Shown piece after piece: positions 44,700 to 53,216 of a DNA stretch of 64,000 nt. The notes under the pieces were generated by a model. The model was not told where the DNA came from and did not search any database. It saw only the letters and a list, made by a program, of their open reading frames with translations. Every line of letters starts with the position of its first letter. Positions within the stretch are counted from its first letter, which is position 1. The DNA comes from JAFKFI01 sp963795435 (GTDB taxonomy: Bacteria > Pseudomonadota > Alphaproteobacteria > Acetobacterales > Acetobacteraceae). Location: NCBI GenBank assembly GCA_963795435.1, contig CAWCHV010000003.1, positions 124,001 through 188,000 on the forward strand. The letters are read 5' to 3'. The position numbers and the translations under genes are program-made.

Positions 44700-45533
44700 G
44701 TGCTGACCGGGTTCATGCGTCACATCCGGGCGTGCCGCAACGCGGTGCTGCCGGGCGAACGATTGGCCTTCCGCATCGGCTCCGCCCCGGTCGGCTGGGT
44801 GGGCCGGACGCTCGCCTCCGCGCTGACCGGGCTCTCCGAGGTCCGGCGCGAGGGGGATGCTGTCGTGCTGACCGACGGCGCGGCGCTGCCGGCCGTGGCC
44901 CGCGCTCTATCGGCCAAGGGCTTCTATCGCTGGCGGGGCGAGGCGTTCGACGTGCGGGCGGACCCGGACGGGCCGGCGCTCGCCGAGATCGACCGGGGCG
45001 CCCTGCCCGCCTTCGGGATCGAGGCCGCCGGCGCCCATCTCAACGGCCTGGTGCGCCGGCCGGACGGGCTGCATCTTTGGGTCGCCCGCCGGGCCGCCGA
45101 CAAGGCGCTCGACCCCGGCAAGCTCGACCACATCACCGCGGGCGGCGTGCCGGCCGGGCTCACCCCCTGGCAGACCCTGATCAAGGAGGCCGAGGAGGAA
45201 GCCGCGATCCCTCCCGCCCTGGCGTCACGGGCAGTCCTCACCGCGCGGATCGCCTACGCGATGGAACGCCCGGAGGGGCTGCGGCGGGACCGCATCCATT
45301 GCTATGACCTCGAGTTGCCGGAGGACTTTGTCCCCCTGGCGACAGATGGGGAGGTCGAAAGCTTTGCACTCTGGCCTATCCGCCACGTGCTGGAAGCGGT
45401 GCGCGACACCGACATGTTCAAGTTCAACGTGAACCTGGTGCTGATCGACCTTTTCCTTCGCACCGGCGTGGTCGACGGCGCCGAGGCGTCGGCGCTCAGG
45501 CGCGCCATCGACCAGCCCGGGGCCGGCCAGTGA
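44700..45533 (+). CDS. Nudix hydrolase with N-terminal DUF4743 domain
   Basis: A 277-residue protein. Residues about 5-120 are the DUF4743 domain, the rest a Nudix-type fold related to eukaryotic proteins similar to thiamin pyrophosphokinase (NUDT24/YJR142W group). The Nudix segment is GGVPAGLTPWQTLIKEAEEEAAI, a G-x5-E-like box with degenerate first positions. Yeast and plant relatives hydrolyse damaged thiamine diphosphate, so a similar housekeeping role is plausible. GTG at 44700 is preferred because AGGGGAAA lies about 6 bases upstream. It converges with the DUF4167 gene, the stops being 4 bases apart. Confidence 0.9.
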   Translation: MLTGFMRHIRACRNAVLPGERLAFRIGSAPVGWVGRTLASALTGLSEVRREGDAVVLTDGAALPAVARALSAKGFYRWRGEAFDVRADPDGPALAEIDRGALPAFGIEAAGAHLNGLVRRPDGLHLWVARRAADKALDPGKLDHITAGGVPAGLTPWQTLIKEAEEEAAIPPALASRAVLTARIAYAMERPEGLRRDRIHCYDLELPEDFVPLATDGEVESFALWPIRHVLEAVRDTDMFKFNVNLVLIDLFLRTGVVDGAEASALRRAIDQPGAGQ

Positions 45534-45537
45534 AGGA

Positions 45538-45987
45538 TCAGCCCTCGGGGGGTGCCGCCGCGATCGGGATTTCGCGCGCTTCCGGCTGATCGCCGGTACC
45601 GGGGGCGGCCGCTTCCTCCTCGCCGCCCTCGCCGTTGAGCGGGCCTTGCCCGTCCTCGCCGGCGTAGGGGCGGCGCTGCTGCTGGCCGTTCTGCTGCTGG
45701 TTCTGTTGGGCCGCTTGGTTCATCGCATTGAGGATGCGGAAATAATGCTCGGCGTGCTGGAAATAGCCCTCCGCCATCACCCGGTCGCCGCCGCTGGTCG
45801 CGTCGCGCCCGAGCTGGAGGTATTTCTCGAACAGCTGCTGCGCCGTGCCGCGGATGCGGAGATCAGGGCCGTTGCTGTCGAAGACATGGTTGCGATTGAG
45901 CGGAACACCGCCTGAGTGGTGCCGTAGACCGCCGCCGCCTCCGCCGCCGGTCCGGTGATTCCGTCCACGCATACGTTTCATGTTCAT
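45538..45987 (-). CDS. DUF4167 domain-containing protein
   Basis: A 149-residue protein with a basic N terminus (MNMKRMRGRNHR), a Gly/His stretch, then the DUF4167 core NHVFDSNGPDLRIRGTAQQLFEKYLQLGRDATSGGDRVMAEGYFQHAEHYFRIL, ending in a low-complexity Gln/Glu/Ala/Pro tail. It is found downstream of prmC in most alphaproteobacteria; its function is unknown, though RNA binding has been suggested from the basic N terminus. A 211-base gap to prmC suggests its own promoter at 45988-46198. Confidence 0.93.
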   Translation of the reverse strand: MNMKRMRGRNHRTGGGGGGGLRHHSGGVPLNRNHVFDSNGPDLRIRGTAQQLFEKYLQLGRDATSGGDRVMAEGYFQHAEHYFRILNAMNQAAQQNQQQNGQQQRRPYAGEDGQGPLNGEGGEEEAAAPGTGDQPEAREIPIAAAPPEG

Positions 45988-46198
45988 TCGTCTGCTGTCG
46001 CTCTTTTCCTGTTGCAGCCCAATGAGGAAAGGCGGGGCACGTGCGCGCCGCGCGGTCTCTCCGTTTAAGGCTCATCCCATCGACGTTGGTGCTGGCGAGC
46101 GCCCGATCTCTCGGTCATGCCCAGAAGAGGACAGATCGACCGAGTCGGCCAAGGCGCCGGGGACCCGCCGACTTGCGACCGTCCCTGCCGGAAGAAAG

Positions 46199-47081
46199 CT
46201 AACTCCCCGTTGCCATCGTGCCAAACGGTTTTTTCGCGGTCGGGACTTGTTGAAGGACGACCGCCCGGGAAATGCCCGCGAGATCCGCTCGCGTTGCCGA
46301 GATGAGCCCGGCGCGTCCCGCCATGCCGGCCACGGACGCTGCCTGCCCCCGCCCCACTTCCAGTACGGCCGACCCGCTCGGGGTCAACAGGTCCAGCAGG
46401 GCGGGAATGATCTGGCGATAAGCTCCGAGCCCGTCCGGCCCGCCATCGAGCGCATCCTGGCGGCTCGTATCGCCGCACCTCTGGTATCAAGGTGGGGATT
46501 GCCGAGGTCTCGATGTAGGGGGGGTTGCTCAGAATAAGGTCGAACCGGCCGCCGAGCGGCGCGCCCCAGTCGCCCGCGAGGAACGCCGCCCGCCCGCTCA
46601 GGCCGAGCGTCGCCGCGTTGCCTGCCGCCAGCCGCGCGGCGTCCGGGGCCAAATCCACCCCCACCCCGAACGCCGCGGGAAACTCGGTCAGCGCCGCCAG
46701 CAGCAGGCAGCCGGTGCCGGTGCCGAGATCGAGGACGGAGGCCACCCGGCCCCGCTCCGGGAACAGCGCCAAGGCCGCCTCCAGCAACGTCTCGGTGTCG
46801 GCGCGGGGGATCAGGGTGGCGGGCGAGACGGCGAAGGGCAGGCTCCAGAACTCCTGCCGCCCGGTGATCAGCGCCAGCGGCTCATGCGCTTCGCGGCGGG
46901 CGAGCAAAGGCTGATAGAGAGCCATATCCACGGCAGCCTGCGTGTCCCGTAGCAAGACCTCCTGGTCGAGCCTGAGGGCGCAGCCCAGCAACAACCGCGC
47001 TTCCAGCCTGGGGCGTTCGATGCCGGCCGCCCGCAGGATTGAGGCTCCAAGCCGCAGCGCCCCGGCGCGAGAAGTCCTCAT
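46199..47081 (-). pseudogene. prmC: Release factor glutamine methyltransferase PrmC (frameshifted)
   Basis: A 293-residue protein after removing one base. Motifs: SAM-binding DLGTGTGCLLLA and the catalytic NPPY (SNPPYIETS). The frame breaks after RRYEPP: an extra C at 46456-46457 (plus strand) follows CCA, and skipping it gives DALDGGPDGLGAYRQIIPALLDLL, the normal PrmC core, running to a stop at 46199. It methylates the glutamine of the GGQ motif in release factors. Its start overlaps the prfA stop by four bases, a coupling conserved across bacteria. Because PrmC is important for growth, an assembly error is likely. Confidence 0.87.
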
Positions 47082-48142
47082 TCCTCGGCCGAGAGCCGCG
47101 CCGCCTCGTCCTCGGCGGTCAATGCGTCGATGAACTCGTCGAGCTCGCCCTGCATCACCCGGTCGATCTTGTACAGCGTCAGGTTGATCCGGTGGTCCGA
47201 CACGCGGCCCTGGGGGAAATTGTAGGTGCGGATGCGCTCGCTGCGATCGCCGGTGCCGACCTGGGATTTGCGGTCGGCGGCGCGCGTCGCGTGCAAGGCG
47301 GCGCGCTGCTGCTCGTAGAGGCGCGCGCGCAGGATCTTCATCGCCTTGGCGCGGTTCTTGTGCTGGCTCTTCTCCTCCTGCATCGCCACCACGATGCCGC
47401 TCGGCAGATGCGTGATCCGCACCGCGCTTTCGGTCTTGTTGACGTGCTGCCCGCCGGCGCCGGACGCGCGGTAGACGTCGATGCGCAGGTCGCCCTCGTC
47501 CACCTCGACATCCACCTCCTCCGCCTCGGGCAGCACCGCCACCGTGACGGTGGAAGTATGGATGCGGCCCTGGTTCTCGGTGGCCGGCACGCGCTGCACG
47601 CGGTGGACGCCCGACTCGTATTTCAGCCGGGCAAACACGTTGCGTCCGGTGATCTCGGCGATGCCCTCCTTCAGCCCGCCGAGCCCGGTGTCGCCGTATT
47701 CCAGGATTTCGACGCGCCAGCCGCGCAAGGCGGCATATTTCTGGTACATGGCGAACAGCTCGGCGGCGAACAGCCCCGCCTCGTCGCCGCCGGCGGCCGG
47801 ACGGATTTCGAGGATCGCGGAGCGCTCGTCCGCCTCATCGCGCGGCAACAAGGCCACGCGGATTTCGTGCTGCAATCGCGGAATGCGCTCCTTGAGCGCG
47901 CGCAGCTCGGTCTCGGCGAGCTCGCGCATCTCCGCGTCCGCCAGCAGCGCCTCGGCCTCGGTCTGGGCGCGCTCCGCCTCGCGCAATTCGCCGATGCGCG
48001 CGACGACCGGCTCGATCTCGGACAGCTCCTTGGAGGCGCGGACGTAGTTCTCGCCGGAAATGCTCTCGCTCAGCATCGCGCGCAGCTCGTCGGCACGGGC
48101 GGCGATGCGGTCGAGCTTGAAGGCGAGGTCCGTCGTGGCCAT
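47078..48142 (-). CDS. prfA: Peptide chain release factor 1
   Basis: RF1, 354 residues, full length. The GGQ peptidyl-hydrolysis motif is in RASGAGGQHVNKTESAVRI; the N-terminal helical domain and the C-terminal EEDEAARLSAEE-like end are typical. The anticodon-like PxT loop region includes RVPATENQGRIHTS, where RF1 recognises UAA and UAG. It is 4 bases downstream of hisS and overlaps prmC by 4 bases, forming a hisS-prfA-prmC translation operon. Confidence 0.97.
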   Translation of the reverse strand: MATTDLAFKLDRIAARADELRAMLSESISGENYVRASKELSEIEPVVARIGELREAERAQTEAEALLADAEMRELAETELRALKERIPRLQHEIRVALLPRDEADERSAILEIRPAAGGDEAGLFAAELFAMYQKYAALRGWRVEILEYGDTGLGGLKEGIAEITGRNVFARLKYESGVHRVQRVPATENQGRIHTSTVTVAVLPEAEEVDVEVDEGDLRIDVYRASGAGGQHVNKTESAVRITHLPSGIVVAMQEEKSQHKNRAKAMKILRARLYEQQRAALHATRAADRKSQVGTGDRSERIRTYNFPQGRVSDHRINLTLYKIDRVMQGELDEFIDALTAEDEAARLSAEE

Positions 48143-48146
48143 GCGG

Positions 48147-49382
48147 TCAGCCGAGGAACCGGGGCAGGTCCGTCATCGCCACCTCCTGCTGCGCGCCCGA
48201 GGCGAGGTCCTTCACCTGTGACACGCCGCGCGACAGCTCCGCCTCCCCCAGGATCACCACCGCGCGCGCGCCGGAGCGGTTGGCCCGCTCCATCCGGCGC
48301 TTTAGATTGCCCCGATAACCGATCTCGGCGCGGATGCCGGCGCGGCGCAGCGTCTGCAGCACCTCGACGGCGCTCGCCTCCGCCGCCTCGCCGACCGGGA
48401 TCACCGCGACCGACGCCGGTGCCGCCGGCGGGTCGGCGAGCAGCATGGCCAGCCGCTCGACCCCCGCCGCCCAGCCGACAGCCGGGGTCGGCGGGCCGCC
48501 CATCTCGGCCACTAGCCCGTCATACCGCCCGCCGGCCAGCACGGTGCCCTGCGCGCCGAGCCGATCGGTAACAAATTCGAAGGCGGTGTGGCCGTAATAG
48601 TCGAGCCCCCGCACGATGCGCGGGTTTTCCCGGAATGGCACGCCGAAGCGGTGCAGATGCGTCTGGAGCTGGACATAGAACGCGGCGGCCGGCTCCGTGA
48701 GGTAGGGCTGGATGGTCGGCGCGCCGGCGACGATGCGCTTGTCGCCGTCGTCCTTGCTGTCGAGGATGCGCATGGGGTTGCGCTCCAAGCGGGTCAGGCT
48801 GTCCTCCGACAGCGCGCCCTTGTGCGCCGTGAAGTAGCCGACCAGCGCATCGCGATACGCCGCCCGGCTCTCGCGATCGCCCAGCGTGTTGAGTTCCAGC
48901 ATGGTGTCGTCGGCCACGCCGAGCGCCTGGAGGACATCCCAGCCGCAGGCGATCACCTCGGCGTCGGCCAGCGGCTCGGCGGGGCCGATCAACTCGACGT
49001 CGATCTGGTGGAACTGCCGGTAGCGACCCTTCTGCGGCCGTTCGTAGCGGAACATCGGCCCGGCGCAGAACACTTTCTGCGGCAGGGACTGAGTGAGACC
49101 GTTGCTGACCAGCGCACGACACACGCCGGCGGTGGCCTCCGGGCGCAAGGTGACGCTGTCTCCGCCGCGATCCTCGAAGCTGTACATCTCCTTCATCACC
49201 ACGTCCGAGGTCTCGCCGAGGCTGCGGGAGAACACCCGCGTATCCTCGAGGATCGGCGTCGCCCATTCGTCGAAGCCGTAGGTGGCGGCGATCCGGCGCG
49301 CGGTGTCGATCACGTGCCGGTGGCGCCGCTGGTCCTCGCCGATCAGGTCCCGCGTGCCGCGGACAGGCTGCAGCTCGCTCAT
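48147..49382 (-). CDS. hisS: Histidine--tRNA ligase
   Basis: HisRS, 411 residues. Class II motifs are visible: motif 1 region YGFDEWATPILEDTRVFSRSLGETSDVV, motif 2 RPEATAGVCR...MFRYERPQKGRYRQFHQIDVE, the histidine A box VRGLDYYGHTAFEFVTD, and motif 3 GGRYDGLVAEMGG-PTPAVGWAAGVERL. It charges tRNA-His in the cytoplasm. Start ATG at 49382 gives a canonical MSELQPVRGTRDL. It heads the hisS-prfA-prmC operon. Confidence 0.97.
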   Translation of the reverse strand: MSELQPVRGTRDLIGEDQRRHRHVIDTARRIAATYGFDEWATPILEDTRVFSRSLGETSDVVMKEMYSFEDRGGDSVTLRPEATAGVCRALVSNGLTQSLPQKVFCAGPMFRYERPQKGRYRQFHQIDVELIGPAEPLADAEVIACGWDVLQALGVADDTMLELNTLGDRESRAAYRDALVGYFTAHKGALSEDSLTRLERNPMRILDSKDDGDKRIVAGAPTIQPYLTEPAAAFYVQLQTHLHRFGVPFRENPRIVRGLDYYGHTAFEFVTDRLGAQGTVLAGGRYDGLVAEMGGPPTPAVGWAAGVERLAMLLADPPAAPASVAVIPVGEAAEASAVEVLQTLRRAGIRAEIGYRGNLKRRMERANRSGARAVVILGEAELSRGVSQVKDLASGAQQEVAMTDLPRFLG

Positions 49383-49595
49383 GCAGGCAAGCAGCCGGCC
49401 ACCCTGGGCCGCGCCGCATCACCGCTATCTCTGGTTCTCGCCATCGGTTCCCCGCGGTCCGTCTGTGCTCACGGCCAGGAAGGCCGGCCGTTGGGTGATC
49501 TACGGCGGAATGCCCGGAGGATAAAGCCGGATACGAGCGGCACGGCCAGGTTGCGTGCTAGCGTAACGGCCGAACCATTCCACCCGGTATCGCAC

Positions 49596-50972
49596 ATGGC
49601 AGGCGAAGCGCCGTTTCCCGATGTCTCCGAGACCGTCCGGACCGAGCGGATCTCGGATGTCCTGCAACGGGTGCCGCTCGTCGTCGCTGTCAATCTGGTC
49701 AATGCCGGCGCGACCGCCTGGGTGCTCGCCCGTGTCGAGCCCTGGTCGGGTCCCGTCCTTTGGTTCGGCGTGGTTGCGCTGATCTCGCTCATCCGGCTCG
49801 CCCTGTGGCAACTCGACCGGCGAGAACGGTTCCCATCGGCCCGGCGCGTGGCGATGGTGGCGCTGACGACGCTCGCGACCGGGCTGGCCTGGGAACTCGG
49901 AACCGCCATCCTGCTGCCGGACAGGCCCGCCTACCGGGTCTTCGTCGCGTTCGTCGTGGGCGGCATGTGCGCCGGCAGCGTCACCACCAACGCCATGCAT
50001 CTCCCGACGCTGGCAAGCTTCGTGCTTGCCGCCTGCCTGCCGCTGGCCGGCCGGTTCCTCGCGGGGGGAACGCGCCCCGACCTGATGATGGGCGGCATGA
50101 TCCTCGTCTTCGCGGCCGCGCTGCTGGCGACCGGCTCCCAGTTCAGCCGGGGCTACGGCGAGCGCGCGATGCTGCGCTGGCGGCTCGGCGAGGCGAACCA
50201 GAGGCTGCGCCAGGAGATCGACGATCATCAGGCGACCAGCGCCTCGCTGCGCGAATCGCAGAAGCTGGAGGCGATCGGCCGGCTGACGGCGGGCATCGCG
50301 CATGATTTCAACAATCTGCTGATGTCGATCGGCGGCAATATCGACCTGCTCCGCGCGCGCTCGCACCGTCCAGAAACGACCCGGAGGCTCGATGCGATGA
50401 GGGGCGCGGTCGAGCGAGGGTCGCAATTGACCCGCCAGCTCCTCGCATTCGGACGACGGCAGCGGTTGACCCCGCAGACTGTCCATCTGAACGGAATACT
50501 GGCCGACACGGTGCGGCTGCTGGCCAGCGTGCTCGGGCAGCGGATCGCGGTCGTGCTGCGGCCGGACGACGGGGTCTGGCCGGTGTTCGTCGATCCCGGA
50601 CAGATCGAGCACGCCATCCTCAATCTGGCGCTCAACGCGCGAGACGCGATGCCCGAGGGCGGGACCATCACGATCGGCACCGTCAACCTCCCCGAGGTGC
50701 CGCGCGCGGTCTCGGCAGATCTGTCGCCGGGGAACTATGTCGAGCTATTCGTGGCCGACACCGGCGCCGGCATGGCCGAAGACGTTCTCACGCGAGCCGT
50801 CGAGCCGTTTTACACCACCAAGGAGCCGGGTCAGGGCTCGGGTCTCGGTCTGAGCCAAGTCTATGGCATCGCCCGGCAGTCCGGCGGGACGATGCTGATC
50901 GAGAGCAAACCGGGCGGCGGCACGACCGTGCGGCTGTTCTTGCCCCGGGCTGTCGATGCGGGAGGGGATTGA
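49596..50972 (+). CDS. Membrane histidine kinase (HisKA plus HATPase)
   Basis: A 458-residue protein. Residues about 30-190 contain five or six membrane helices; residues about 210-300 hold the DHp domain with phospho-acceptor His in IGRLTAGIAHDFNNLL; the C-terminal ATPase has N box LNLALNARDAMPEGG, G1 DTGAGM, and G2 GSGLGLSQVYG. No PAS or receiver domain is present. It sits between hisS and ispG on the opposite strand, where related genomes usually have nothing, so it is probably an accessory insertion. No cognate response regulator is adjacent. ATG at 49596 was chosen as the first codon giving the conserved fold. Confidence 0.87.
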   Translation: MAGEAPFPDVSETVRTERISDVLQRVPLVVAVNLVNAGATAWVLARVEPWSGPVLWFGVVALISLIRLALWQLDRRERFPSARRVAMVALTTLATGLAWELGTAILLPDRPAYRVFVAFVVGGMCAGSVTTNAMHLPTLASFVLAACLPLAGRFLAGGTRPDLMMGGMILVFAAALLATGSQFSRGYGERAMLRWRLGEANQRLRQEIDDHQATSASLRESQKLEAIGRLTAGIAHDFNNLLMSIGGNIDLLRARSHRPETTRRLDAMRGAVERGSQLTRQLLAFGRRQRLTPQTVHLNGILADTVRLLASVLGQRIAVVLRPDDGVWPVFVDPGQIEHAILNLALNARDAMPEGGTITIGTVNLPEVPRAVSADLSPGNYVELFVADTGAGMAEDVLTRAVEPFYTTKEPGQGSGLGLSQVYGIARQSGGTMLIESKPGGGTTVRLFLPRAVDAGGD

Positions 50973-51144
50973 GAGGCGTTCCAGGACCGCCGGCGAAAGC
51001 GAGCCTGTGATGCCGCCTTTCCATTCAAGCCTTACAATCCAAGGTGTGAGGGAGACCAGGATCTTGCCCCGCTCGGTCGCCGAGACGCTGTCCTGCGGGT
51101 GCTCAAGCGGACCGCACCAGCACGGCTTTTTCGAGTTGGGCGGC

Positions 51145-51724
51145 TCAGAAGTTCTTGTCCTTACTCTTGCCCGTTTTATCAAAATCGAAAAAGGCTCCCC
51201 CTGGCCAATCCCCTAGATATTCGCCCATCGTTGTTGTTGCGACATCTTCGCCTTCCCATCCCTTGGTAACCACGTTCACCACAAAATTTGCAAGTTCTTC
51301 GTACACGGCCGGATTGCTCAAGCGATGCCGCTGAGTGATAGCACACCGAATCCAAAACGTAAGCGCGCCGCGAGCTTTCGCAGCCGGCCCCTTCTCGACG
51401 CCGAGGTTGTTTATCAACGATATGATTTTTTGCACGATAGGATGTTTTTCGTTAAGAATTACCGACTTATTGTTGTTATTATTATTGTTATCGTTGTTTT
51501 CATCTGCTTACCCCAAACAATTTCCATAGCCTGCAGCTTTTTGTTGCGTAGCCAATCCGGCGCCCTTGGCTGCTCTATGCAATTTTACCGAGACTTCGTA
51601 TAGCTCTTGGCTCGGGAGCTTCTTTCCTACGCATGACAGGAGATTATTCAAATATGGCTCGGGGTCGGAGGACCACATTTCTTTCATCATTTTTATGGAT
51701 ATAGATGGTCTTGGATTCAGACAC
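51145..51724 (-). pseudogene. AT-rich orphan gene with an Asn-repeat linker (interrupted)
   Basis: This stretch is much less GC-rich than its surroundings. On the minus strand a frame runs from 51690 to a TAA at 51508-51510 (containing GKKLPSQELYEVSVKLHRAA) and continues in the same frame with ADENNDNNNNNNNKS, then SVILNEKHPIVQKIISLINN and TKGWEGEDVATTTMGEYLG to a stop at 51145. A GTG at 51724 with GGAGG five bases upstream would add 20 residues if one C of the CCCC run near 51674 were removed. It looks like one horizontally acquired gene of about 190 residues broken by a stop and an indel. No family is recognised. Confidence 0.45.
51469..51498. repeat. Asparagine-codon trinucleotide run (AAC/AAT)n
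   Basis: Ten consecutive minus-strand codons are AAC, AAT or GAT, a trinucleotide microsatellite embedded in the AT-rich gene. It is not a CRISPR-type repeat. Confidence 0.7.
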
Positions 51725-51951
51725 CGTATCCTCCGTATTTATTGATTTATTGGCCTGAATTCTTGCCGTGGGCGCCCCAGCGCGCTACCCTGCGGAAAAG
51801 CGATAATAAACCAATCCAAGCATTTTGCAACCAGTTCGTTGCCCACCTCCAACGCTGCGCCAAAAGCAGACCAATCGCCAAGGCGAAGACGGGAGCAGCA
51901 GAAGCGACGCTCGATGTCGCCATCCCGGCCCCCTGCCGGCGACAAACTCTG

Positions 51952-51995
51952 GGGCGAGCGACCCCTCGCCCAACCGTCTCCCCCCAAGCGGGAGA
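51952..51995. repeat. Two adjacent GC-rich stem-loops downstream of ispG
   Basis: GGGCGAG-N6-CTCGCCC (51952-51971) and CTCCC-N7-GGGAG (51979-51995) stand side by side, ten bases or so beyond the ispG stop. The pattern matches dispersed REP-like hairpins of GC-rich proteobacteria and may terminate ispG transcription. No T-run is present. Confidence 0.5.
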
Positions 51996-52004
51996 GCGTT
52001 AGCG

Positions 52005-53129
52005 CTACTCCGCGGCGACCTTCTCGGCCGGCCCGGCGGCTTTCAGTTCAGCGGCCTTGGCTTCGACCAGTTCTACGATGTGGTCGACCATGCTGGCGCC
52101 CTCGATGGTGTGGTCGGTCTTGCCGGCGTGATAGACCATGTGCCGGCCGTTGCCGCCGCCGGTCACGCCGATATCGGTCATCAGCGCCTCGCCGGGGCCG
52201 TTCACCACGCAGCCGATGATGGACAGCGTGAGCGGCGTCTCGATGTGCCCGAGCCGGTCCTCAAGGGTCCGCACCGTCTCGATCACGTTGAAGCCTTGCC
52301 GCGCGCAGGACGGGCAGGAGATCACTTTTACCCCGCGATGGCGGATGCCGAGCGTCTTGAGCAGGTCCCAGCCGACGCGCACTTCCTCCTCCGGCTCGTC
52401 GGACAGCGAAACCCGCAGCGTGTCGCCGATCCCCGCCCACAGCAACGAACCCAGGCCGACGGCGGACTTCACCGTGCCCATCCGCCGGCCGCCCGCCTCG
52501 GTGATACCGATATGCAACGGGTGGTCGCACACTTCCGCGAGTTGCTGGTAGGCGGCGACGGCGAGAAACACATCGGACGCCTTCACGCTGATCTTGAACT
52601 CGTGAAAGTCATGATCCTGCAGGATCTTGGCGTGCTCCAGCGCGGATTCGACCAACGCCTCGGGGTTGGGCTCGCCGTACTTCTCGAGCAGGTGCTTCTC
52701 GAGCGAGCCGGCGTTGACGCCGATCCGCATGGAGCAGCCGTGGTCGCGCGCCGCCTTGATGACCTCGCGCACCCGCTCCTGACTGCCGATATTGCCGGGA
52801 TTGATCCTGAGGCACGCCGCGCCGCTCTGGGCCGCTTCGATCGCCCGCTTGTAGTGGAAGTGGATGTCCGCCACCACCGGCACGTTCACCTGGCGCACGA
52901 TGTCCTTCAGCGCCAGTGCGCTCTCCTGGTCGGGGCAGGAGACGCGGATGATGTCGACGCCCGCCGCCTCGGCCCGCCGGATCTGCGCCACGGTGCCGGC
53001 GACGTCGGTGGTCAGCGTGTTGGTCATGGTCTGCACCGTGACCGGCGCGTCGCCACCCACTGGGACCGATCCTACATGGATGCGGCGGGAGGCGCGGCGG
53101 GTGATCTGTTGATATGGGCGATAGTTCAT
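52005..53129 (-). CDS. ispG: 4-hydroxy-3-methylbut-2-enyl-diphosphate synthase
   Basis: IspG (GcpE), 374 residues, an iron-sulfur enzyme of the methylerythritol phosphate pathway that reductively opens the ME-cPP ring to HMBPP. Cluster ligands: CPSC near residue 264 (VISCPSCARQGFN) and the C of CVVNGPGEA. The N-terminal TIM barrel has VQTMTNTLTTDVAGTVAQI and RINPGNIG. ATG at 53129 is right; it lies 87 bases after the RodZ-like gene. In relatives hisS usually follows immediately, but here 2.6 kb of accessory DNA intervenes. Confidence 0.96.
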   Translation of the reverse strand: MNYRPYQQITRRASRRIHVGSVPVGGDAPVTVQTMTNTLTTDVAGTVAQIRRAEAAGVDIIRVSCPDQESALALKDIVRQVNVPVVADIHFHYKRAIEAAQSGAACLRINPGNIGSQERVREVIKAARDHGCSMRIGVNAGSLEKHLLEKYGEPNPEALVESALEHAKILQDHDFHEFKISVKASDVFLAVAAYQQLAEVCDHPLHIGITEAGGRRMGTVKSAVGLGSLLWAGIGDTLRVSLSDEPEEEVRVGWDLLKTLGIRHRGVKVISCPSCARQGFNVIETVRTLEDRLGHIETPLTLSIIGCVVNGPGEALMTDIGVTGGGNGRHMVYHAGKTDHTIEGASMVDHIVELVEAKAAELKAAGPAEKVAAE

Positions 53130-53216
53130 AAGAGTGCGGCTCCGGGTGATACGGACGCTGGCAACGGCTTGGCCGGAAGAGACCAGCCTGACAATGGGGT
53201 TTCTGGCCGCGCTTCG

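Noticed and set aside
51469..51498. Trinucleotide run considered as a CRISPR-type or regulatory repeat
   Set aside because: No spacers or longer repeat units; it encodes an asparagine run in an AT-rich ORF.
51739..51987. 82-codon minus-strand frame next to the AT-rich island
   Set aside because: No ribosome-binding site, overlaps the hairpins, mixed composition and no family resemblance.
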